Shown here: positions 49,116 to 58,500 of the stretch, piece after piece
Layout of the letters: each line of letters opens with the position of its first letter
Numbering within the stretch: the stretch's first letter is position 1
DNA from: Synaphobranchus kaupii
Lineage: Eukaryota; Chordata; Actinopteri; Anguilliformes; Synaphobranchidae
Length of the DNA: 64,000 nucleotides
NCBI GenBank assembly: GCA_029718625.1
Contig: CM056389.1
Location: forward strand, 18,574,521-18,638,520
Direction of reading: 5' to 3'
Translations under genes and position numbers: made by a program
The notes under the pieces: generated by a model
Told to the model about the DNA's origin: nothing
What the model saw: only the letters and a program-made list of their open reading frames with translations
Database searches by the model: none

Positions 49116-51511
49116 CTATTGAAGGGAATTCTGTTGGGGACTCATTCCCCATTGTTGTTGTGATTGTTGTGGTTGCTGTGGCTGCTGTAGCTGCTGTAGC
49201 TGCTGTGGCTGCTGTAGCTGCTGTGGCTGCTGTCCTTCCTGCTGCTGCCCATACATGTTTTGCTGTGGGAACATCGCTATCTGGTTCTCGGGTCCTTGAT
49301 ATGCGGAAGGCAAAGATGGCATTGACTGGTACAATGGCCTTTGCGGGTACGATGGCCACCCAGGGTATGCTCCTTGGTTCATGCGGCCTCTTGATTGGAA
49401 TCCTCTTCCTCTTCCTGTGTAACAGTACTTGGCCATATGTCCCATCTTTCCGCATTTCCAGCAGTCTCTCTGCTGCCACTGGCCCTGGTTCATCCATGGC
49501 CTTTGGAAATTTGGTCCAGCCCTCCTTGGACTTGTGGTGAGGGTGGGGGTGCCTGTATCTGCTGGGTTATCACTGCTGCTTGAATTCCCTGATCTTCTCT
49601 CTCCCTGTCGGCTATCTGGAGAAGTAACAGTTTCCTCTTTAGAGATTTATTCTGCCCTTCTGAGGTCTTCATACTTTCTCTGTGCAGCTTCATGTGGTGT
49701 ACAATATGTGCTCTTTGTTTATCCCAATTCTCCTGGGGAAGCCCCACAACCTTGCTTAGGGCCTTTATTACTGGTTCGGGCAATGCTTTACACAACATGT
49801 GAAAGAACATTGTCGATGTTCCTTGTGATGTATCAAATGTCTGTTCCATGTTTGTTTTCCATGTCTCCTGCATCCTGTTGATAAAATCATGGATGTCCTC
49901 TCCTTCTTTTAGTTCTGCATTCGTTATCTCTGAAAGACTTGATTTATGTGGAAACATTCCCCTCAACGCGGCCCACACACATGGTCTGTGCCTGCTGAAT
50001 GCTTCTCCGTCCATCTTGTGCGTGTCCATAATTCCTTTCAGGCCTGCCAGGTCCATTATTTCAGTGACCTGGTGCCCCACACATCTTACTAGTAGCTGCT
50101 TAATATCCCCCATACACAGGGGCAGGTGAGTCATTTGCATCTCTACCTTCGCTATCCATGGTCCTGCTCCCTCTGTTATTTTCGGTAAATCCTTGACCAT
50201 GTTCTCCAGGTCCATTGATGACCATGGGATATACTTAGTGAGTGGCTGTTGTCTCCCTGGTTGGGGTAGGACTTGCAATGGGGCCAGGAAGGTTTCTTCA
50301 TCCTCTTCGTCTCCTTCTTCCCCTGGATTGTATCGATCAGGTGCTCTTCTTTTTCTGCCGCTCTTCCTGAGGATTTTGCTGGCACTGTTCTGGATATCAC
50401 TACTGATGTCGTAGACCTGCTTCAATTCTTGAATTCGTTGCTGCGAGTATCCTCCTTCGCGCAGGAATGCTTGTTCTGCTTTCTTCACTTCATCTAGGGT
50501 TTCTTTCAGCATTTCCCTTGTCACTTTCTTTTTCTTTCTTATTGCACTTTCATCTGAGTCTTCACTATTAGAGGAGCTTGATTCATCTTTGGGAATGGCA
50601 GTTGACCTTAGTTTCACTTTCCCTTTGATGTCATATTCTCCTCTTCTTGGGTCTCTTCCAGCTCCTCTTGCTCCTCTTTTCGGTTTAGTTTCTCCCTCCC
50701 ATATCTCATCCTCTACTTCTTCCATTGCCTGTTGATATCCAGTGGCACATCCTAGCTTGCTGCTCTCTTTAGATTCACGATGTGCCCTCGGCGACTTGAC
50801 TGTTTCTTTCTTGCATCTTGTCATTCCCTGATTCTCTGGTCTGCCATGAGGTGTGTGGAGGTGTGGGCATGGTGTGCTATTTTCAGAATTTCTCTCGTTT
50901 CCTCGGCCATCACTCTGGCCTGTCTCTGATTCTCCTTCTTCTGGACATGCTGCTGTACCTTTTGATCTTATTAAAATGGTTTCCAAATTCCCTTGTACAT
51001 CCAGGGTCCCTTTCACTTTCACCAACTCTGGTCTCATCCTCACAGTAGTCTCAGGCCCCTGGCTTAAATCTTCTTGTTCCCCAGTACTAGTGCTGTTCAC
51101 TAGGGGATACAGGCCTGTAGTTCCATTTGCCGGTCGCCATCCTTCTGGTGGTCTCTCTGATGCTGCTGGCTGGGGGTTCACTTTCGGCTGGTGTCCCTCC
51201 TTCTTTTCCACAGTCGCTCTCCGTCTGAAAGACTCATTTTTCCATTGATTTAGATGTGCTCTGTAAGTTTGTAATTTTCCTTTCTGATTCTTACCTTCTT
51301 TACTACACAAAATTACTTCCACTGATTGCAGGTATTGAAGTCCAAAAGTACCTTCCTTAGGCCATACCAAGGGACCACCTCTTGTCCACTCTTCCCATTT
51401 TTTCATAGTCTTTTCATAGTCTGTTTGAAATAATTCACTCATGCAAGAGAGAGGTGTCTTTAATGTCTCGCCCTTCTGTGCTTTCATGGTCTTACTTGTC
51501 CTTCCACCCAT
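49116..51511 (-). pseudogene. gag: Endogenous retrovirus gag, one frameshift
   Basis: The chosen start is the ATG at 51,511, which encodes Met-Gly-Gly-Arg-Thr-Ser, an N-myristoylation signal expected of a matrix protein; the frame is open 12 codons further upstream. The first ~670 codons (to 49,490) include a long charged, low-complexity matrix/linker region. After it comes a capsid-like domain (about residues 410-600) with a PWSSMDLENMV start. A second frame (49,493-49,116) carries a CCHC zinc knuckle (C-x2-C-x4-H-x4-C, about 49,420-49,465) and a Gln/Pro-rich tail from CAG-type repeats. The two frames are offset, so an indel upstream of 49,490 breaks the gene, or the assembly has a base error. 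The frame ends at TAG (49,116-49,118). Gag would assemble virions at the plasma membrane. Confidence 0.8.
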
Positions 51512-53384
51512 GTTTCTTTTTTTTTTAAATAAAAAAAATAAAAACATTTTAGTTAACTGACATAAAAAATAAAAATAAAGTGACTTTTAAACTTTTAAAA
51601 CGAACTGTAGTGGTTAGCGGTTAATGAACTGGAATAAAAATAAAAATGAATCATGAATTCTCTTTAGTTTCAGTTTCTGATTGCATATAGAGTAACTTAA
51701 AACATTCAAAACCAATATTAATAATTTACACTTTCTCTCCCTCTAAATTAGAAAGTGAAATTAAAAACTAATAAAAAAATAGTTGTAAAACTAAATGAAA
51801 AACTTACAACTATAATAACTTTGCCTCCATGTTTTCTTTTTAAATATTTAAAATAAAAATAAAATAATAAACAATAAAAACAAAAAATAAAATTTTTTCT
51901 TAATTGATTTTTCTTAATTGATTTATAATTAATTAATTTATAATTCATTAATTCATTCTTAATTGATTTATTATTATTATTATAATTCAGGGGACCACTC
52001 TGTTCTTGGTAGCCACGCCTTTAATCCTGTTAGTTCCCAGTTAGTGACTGTGACTCGTGTGGCTCCTCCCCCTGAATGCCCCTGCTCAACTTCCCCTTCT
52101 ACCTCCTCAGTTCTCAATTCCCTCACTGGGGCACACTCCAGCCAAACGGCTCCGTCTGCCCACCAGTCTAAACATATTTTAAATATTTCTCCTGTTTCTG
52201 TGGCCTTGGGTAGGGATTTATTAATCCCTGGATGGCAGCACAGAGATTTTACTCCATATAACTGTTCTCATGTTAATTATCCTCTCACTGTATCTTTTCC
52301 CACAATAACATACACAATAACAGACACATAATATTTCCACTTTTCTAGTGGAGTACTATCTATCTAAGTAAAACCCTGTTATTTACATAATTTCCTTCAG
52401 CATTATATACAGCATATCCAAAATACAACAAATTATATTATAACGTTATTATTATAACGTTAGTACACCACCTTATCTTTTTTCTATTGTTCTCCTGTTA
52501 CAGTATTGTTTAATCGATTATCTTCAGTTTGATTGTACAACCCGTGCAATGGATCTATTTGTTCTAATTTGATCAATTGAGATATATGTATATACATATA
52601 GTACTATTTACAAAAAATTATAGCTATAGTATTATTAACAACAATAAATTATTTGGCCACACAACATAACTTTTTTTTTAAAAATAGTTTTTTTTTGTCT
52701 TTTAGAAAGATTATTTTCTCACAACACTGTTTCCCTATTTGTCCCTACCGTAATATAGCAGTGGCAGTATCTTTCAACTGCTTCACTCTATTCCCCGTTT
52801 GTGGCGGACTTTGAAGGGAAAGGCGTCCCTTTACACACAACCTCTACGCGACCCACAATCCGGAATTGCTCTATATTGCTCAAGAGTTGCTCAGAGTTTT
52901 TGGTTAGCTAACTTGGAGTTCAGTACTCCCCCACAGTGTTGTCATATTCAGGCTATCTTTCAAGCTCATCTTTTATTCAGGCTTTCTTTCAAGCTCATCT
53001 TTTTTTCTCAGCGCTCACAACTCAAATCACAAAATATATCACACTCAGAGCTCAAAACACAAAATATCACACTCACTCAGAGATCTTGACACTCAGAGTC
53101 ACTTCTGCTTATTTCTACTTCATCACAATAATTTTTCTACCTATTTATCCTCTCTATTTTGTTTTTATAATCAATATAATTCAATTAATCCACTCACCCA
53201 CTGGAGCTCCGTCACCGGTGTAGGACCACACTTGGGGCCAACGGAGTGCGGGTAATTCCTCTCTGCAGACTTTTTTTAAAAAAAAAGGTGTCTGCTTACC
53301 TCTCACTATTGACCGGTCTCTAACTTGAAGAAAAACACCGCACGCCGTTGGTTCCCTCCTGTACTCCCCCCGGGATCTTGGAGT
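51512..53384 (-). other. Endogenous retrovirus leader (5' untranslated region)
   Basis: About 1.87 kb between the primer-binding site and gag. It is AT-rich with tandem TTAATTGATTT-like steps near 51,900-51,980 and has no long frame on the minus strand. This is long for a simple retrovirus leader. It may hold packaging and splice signals, or a secondary insertion that I cannot see. Confidence 0.55.
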
Positions 53385-53402
53385 CTCCTGGCTGGCTCGC
53401 CA
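53385..53402 (-). other. Primer-binding site, tRNA-Arg type
   Basis: CTCCTGGCTGGCTCGCCA on the + strand equals the 3' end of a vertebrate tRNA-Arg (from memory of the ACG isoacceptor) including CCA. The minus strand thus carries the complementary primer site two bases from the LTR. Confidence 0.8.
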
Positions 53403-53404
53403 AC

Positions 53405-53934
53405 TGTTGAAGTAAGTCCTTTGACTCCCTCCTCGTTAAGTTCAATTTGAGATGGGTTTTTCGAGTGGAAGAATACTCAAGATAAAGATGAAGGAAATAG
53501 CAGAAGTATAATCTTTTATTAAATGGTCAAATGTTGATTCAACATGGGAAAACCACAAACCTACGCAGAGGATTCAGAATTCCCCGAACAATAACAAACA
53601 TTAGTTTTTACAATATCATAACTCCTCCTTTACGTTGCTAATACACCAATGATATGTAGTAACACCTTTTCATAATATCTTATTTTATCCAATAACAAAT
53701 TAGGCACAACATTAATATGTTATATGACCTGTTCTTACCCTATGCGCTTGAGGGCACTCTTGATCTATCAAATAAAATTGTTTGTGAACTCTCCTCCCAC
53801 CTGTTAGGTCAGCACGATCTATAAGTTCAACTCCTGCTTTGTTATGGAACACAGGAGGAAAACATTCCTGTTTTGACTGGTGTGCTAGATGCCCTCGTCC
53901 TTGCTGACAGAGAACTATCCTGCACCCTCTCACA
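53405..53934 (-). repeat. 5' LTR of the endogenous retrovirus
   Basis: On the + strand it starts TGTTGAAG next to the primer site and probably ends CCCTCTCACA. That gives a TG...CA LTR of about 530 bp on the minus strand. A minus-strand AATAAA is at 53,515-53,520. The outer end is inferred because the partner LTR is not in the window, so neither TSD nor LTR divergence can be read. Confidence 0.65.
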
Positions 53935-54035
53935 ACCCCCCATCTCAGTACTTTTCCACTAGATCTTGACTGTATTATTTAATTATTTATATATTTGCAT
54001 ATGAGGCTTTCTTGGGCCTACGGCTTACTTCCACA
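53935..54035. other. Junction between retrovirus LTR and LINE
   Basis: Short AT-rich junction. The exact start of the LINE and any target duplication cannot be read. Confidence 0.4.
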
Positions 54036-54999
54036 CTATACCCGCTGAGCTCCTTCCATATCTGTCCTCCATTATCAACACCTCCCTAATCTGTGGCCAT
54101 GTTCCTGCTGCCTTTATAACTGCCCGTGTAACCCCACTCCTTAAAAAACCTAGCTTGGATCCCGCTGATGTCAGGAACTACCGTCCTGTATTTCTCTTGC
54201 CCTTCCTGTCCAAAACAATTGAACGTGCTGTCCTTAACCAACTGTCTGTTTTTCTCCACCAGAACAACCTGCTTGACCTGCATCAGTCCGGCTTCAGAAC
54301 CGGCCATTCCACTGAAACTGCTCTCCTGGCCGTGATGGAGGCACTCGCCACTGCTAGAGCCTCCTCTCCTCTGTTCTGATTCTCCTTGACCTCTCTGCGG
54401 CATTCAACACGGTCAACCACAAACTCCTGATCGCCACACTCGCTGAGATGGGCATTTCTGGGGCTGCCCTCTCTTGGTTTGTATCGTATCTCACTGATAG
54501 ATCCTACCAAGTCTCCTGGAAGGGTTCCGTCTCTGCTCCCCATCCCCTGTCTACAGGAGTCCCGCAGGGATCTGTACTGGTTCCTCTGCTGTTCTCTATG
54601 TATACTTAGTCTCTTGGTTCAGTAATTAATTCATATGGCTTCTCATACCATAGCTATGCTGATGATACTCAACTCTTCCTATCTTTCCCTCCCTCTACCC
54701 CACAGGTTAAGGAGAGGATATCTGCTTGTCTGACTGACATCTCTGAGTGGATGGCTACCCATCACCTGAAGCTCAACCTTGACAAGACAGAGCTCCTCTT
54801 CATGCCGTACAAGACCTCCCCACTACATGACCTCTCCATCACCGTTGACAGGACCGTGGTGGCTGCCTCCCGCTCTGCAAGGAACCTGGGGGTGGTCCTG
54901 GACGACTGGCTGGACTTCAAAGAGTACATCAGGGCGACGGCACGGTCCTGCAGATTCCTCCTGTACAACATCAGGAGGATTCGACTGTACCTGACCACC
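54036..54999 (+). mobile_element. L2-type LINE, reverse-transcriptase part (left of the Gypsy insertion)
   Basis: The + strand reads pieces of a non-LTR reverse transcriptase: NYRP…LPFLSKTIERAVLNQL, then HQSGFRTGHSTETALL, a [11 protein letters not shown] block, [10 protein letters not shown], and the catalytic YADDTQLF at about 54,655-54,678. After that come KLNLDKTELL and the NLGVVLDD block. A frame change near 54,377 and a stop near 54,607 make it non-coding. Motif order and the 3' tail right of the Gypsy element identify an L2-like LINE. The 5' end (endonuclease) is missing. Confidence 0.85.
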
Positions 55000-55285
55000 T
55001 GTGACGATCCGGCTCAAATAATCGGCACAAACAACAACGGCTGAAGGTAAATCAGACTTTATTTAATTCTTAAGTGTCAAATAGAGCCCAAAAGCTTTCA
55101 GAATGCAGCCATGCTGCTACAACAGTCAAAATGACAGAATGAGCGATCACCTGTTCGCTCCCGGGAGGCAGGATCTTCTGGCTCTTATAGCCCATCCCCT
55201 TTATTCCCAGCGTCCTTGCGTTCAAAGAAAATACAAAGGGAAAAGGAAAACCCGGGACGGACATACACACACTGGAGCCGTCACA
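55000..55285 (-). repeat. 3' LTR of the Gmr1-like element
   Basis: TGTGACGATCC...GAGCCGTCACA on the + strand, 286 bp. ACTTTATTTAATTC near its left end gives a minus-strand AATAAA. Confidence 0.95.
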
Positions 55286-55298
55286 TCCCCCCCCTTAA
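55286..55298 (-). other. Polypurine tract
   Basis: TCCCCCCCCTTAA on the + strand reads as a G-rich purine run on the minus strand immediately before the 3' LTR. This is the position of the plus-strand DNA primer. Confidence 0.8.
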
Positions 55299-55553
55299 GA
55301 CAGGACCCCTTGGGTCCGTTTAAATCTTTTTCCACATATACACAATACATTTTCCTTTTCATTAACAATTATAACAAAATGTGAGGAAATTGAATACTGT
55401 AAAATTATAACGCTTTTTTTTTTCTCTTAAGGATAGACTACTTTTTCTGCAGGGTGACCCACCCTGCTCCCCCATTTCCAGTGTCAGCCCGCACACCGGT
55501 CCATGGTGCGCCAATTAGTGAGGAGGGAAGGTACACAAAACAAATACAGAGGC

Positions 55554-58500
55554 CTACACTGGGGCCCTGCTAAGTGCGTCCGCTATAACATTCGCGGACC
55601 CTCTGATGTGCTCTATTGCCAGATTATGGCCCTGGAGAAATAACGCCCAGCGCATGAGTCGCCGGTTTGGGTTTTGCATACTCCTGAGGTAAATTAGCGG
55701 ATTGTGGTCGGTATAGACAACGATCGGCCCTATCACCGAACCCACATATACCTCGAAAAACTGCAGTGCCCAGATCAATGCGAGCGCTTCCTGCTCGATG
55801 ACCGAATAGTTTTTTTGGTAGGTGTTGAACTTCCTAGAAAAGAAACATACTGGGTGGTTAATGCCAACGTCATTGGTTTGCAACAGCACCGCCCCAGCAC
55901 CAATTCCACTGGCGTCCACTTGGATCGAGAAAGGTCGATCGAACCTTGGAGCCGCTAGGACAGGCCCACTGCACAACAGGGTTTTTACGGCCTGAAACGC
56001 CATTTCACAGGCTTCATCCCATACGAACGGGGTGTTTTTGCATAGTAGGTTTGTTAAGGGTGCTACTATGGTGGAGAAATTTTCACAAAACGACCGGTAA
56101 TAACCAACTACTCCTAAGAACCTTAAGAGTTCCTTACGGTCCAACGGGACTGGGAACCGCAAAATGGCGGTTACCTTAGCCTCCACGGGCTTGACTTGCC
56201 CTTGGCCCACAATCTTGCCAAGGTACTGCACAGTGGCCTTGGCGAATTCGCATTTAGCGAGGTTAACGGTCAAGGTGGCAAATGAAAGGCGGGAGAACAA
56301 TTTCTCCAGCCGCTGCATATGCTGTTTCCATGAATCGCTACAAACCACCACATCATCTAAATAGGCGGCACAGCCATCCAGACCCACCAGGACCTTATTC
56401 ATCAACCTTTGGAATGTAGACGGCGCATTCTTCAATCCGAAAGGCATGACCAAGTAAGTATATAGACCATCTGGTGTAACAAACGCTGCTATTTCCTGTG
56501 CACGTGGGGTAAGGGGCACCTGCCAGAACCCTTTTAATAAGTCAAGCTTGGTGACAAAGAGTGCGGACCCCACCTGGTCCACGCAATCCTCCATACGAGG
56601 GAGTGGAAAGTTGTCTGACTTGGTGACCGCGTTGACTTTACGGTAGTCCGTGCAAAAGCGATAAGACCCGTCAGACTTATTGACTAAGAGACACGGCGAT
56701 GACCAGTCTGAAATGGTGGGTTTGGCTATCCCGTTGTTTAGCATGTAATTAATTTCAGCATTAACATACTGCTTTTTCGGGACTGGAATCCGATAAAATC
56801 GCTGTTTAATGGGCGTACTGTCGACCACCTCTATATCATGCGCAATTAAATTAGTACGCGTTGGGGTGTCAGGAAATAAACCCGGATAAGTTTCAATTAA
56901 ATGAATTAAATCCTCCCGTTGTTCCAACGAGAGGTAACTAAATCGAGTTGCCAAGTCCTTTAAATAAGCAGAATTTTCCAACCTGCCTTGCATCACTTCC
57001 TCTCCAGGTGCCTGGACGTCGCCTTCACCATTTTCCCCCCTGGTCACAGATTCATTGGGAGCAGGGTGGGAGGTCGACACCACCATGTGGCAAACCGGAG
57101 ACACAGGAATTTCTGTGGACTCAGATTTTTTGTCAGGCACATGACAATCAGGTACAGTAGTGGTAGAAACACATTTGTGATATGGTTTCAGGAGATTTAC
57201 ATGGCATAATTGTATTTCCTTCCGTCGGTCTGGTGTACGAATTAAATAATTAATTTCTGACAATTTTTTATAAACGTCATACGGTCCCATGAATTTGGCC
57301 TGTAACGGGTTATGGTCTATTGGCAACAACGCCAAAACTTGACTACCCGGCTCAAACTCTCTGATCTTTGCTTTGCGATCAAATAATCGCTTCATTTTTG
57401 ACTGTGCTCTTTTGAGTCCCCGCTGGGCGGCAGCACAAGCCTGGTATAGACGAACGCGTAGTCCGGCTACATAGTCAATTACATTTTCGGGAGGGGTAGC
57501 TCCTCCCCACTTCTCAGCCACCACAGCCACGGGACCCCGAACGTCATGCCCGAACACCAATTCATTGGGCGAAAACCCTGTGCTTTCTTGAGCGACTTCG
57601 CGAATAGCCAATAGCAACCAAGGAAGACCTTCTTCCCAATCGCGATCCAACTCAACACAGTAAGTGCGTAGTAAAGACTTTAACGTCTGGTGGAACCGTT
57701 CGAGGGCTCCCTGACTTTGCGGATGGTAAGCGCTGGAAATACCATGGCGTATTTTAAGCTGCTTCAGAGCCTTGTCGAACTGTCGGGACATAAAGTTCGA
57801 ACCTTGGTCTGACTGAATAACTTTTGGAATACCAAACACAGACATAAAGGTAGTTAGCGCTTTCAATATTGATTTGGCATTAATTGAACGTAGCGGGTAT
57901 GCCTCTGGATATCGGGTGGACTGACACATGACTGTTAACAAAAAGCTGCGTCCTCCTGCCGAACGCGGCAAAGGTCCGACGCAATCCACAATTAAGTACT
58001 CGAATGGATTCGAAATGGCAGGTATGGGATACAGTGGGGCTACGGGAATTGTTTGATTGGGTTTGCCTGCAATTTGACAGGTATGGCATGTTTTAATAAA
58101 CATGGTAACATTTTTTTTTATTCCAGGCCAAAAGAACTTCCGGAGCAATCGGTCGTATGTCTTCCTGACTCCGGAATGACCAGTCAGCCCCCCATGAGAA
58201 AGCTGTAACACCTTTTTTCTGAAAACAAAGGGAACTACAACTTGTATGACTTGTTTGCTTATTTTATCTCCCACTGGGGAAACCCATCTCCTACATAACA
58301 CGCCACTCCGCAAGAAATAACCTGTTTGAGTACCACACTCATTTTGGGCAACCACCCTTTCACGAACATTTCGGAGGGTGTCGTCTGCTAATTGCTCCTT
58401 TATTAACATATCCTCAGAAACATCAATCAGAGCCATGTCGTCTCCCTCCTCGGCCTGCATAACGATTTTCCGTTCAGGGGTAGGGTTAGCACCATCAAGG

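Noticed and set aside
48461..49122. Frames of mostly unknown residues across the gap
   Set aside because: They are translations of N.
49160..51248. Plus-strand frames opposite gag (up to 150 codons)
   Set aside because: Shadows of the minus-strand gag, including poly-Ala/Val from the antisense of the CAG repeats.
55286..55553. Envelope gene downstream of the Gypsy pol
   Set aside because: Only about 270 bases lie between the polyprotein stop and the 3' LTR, with no open frame.
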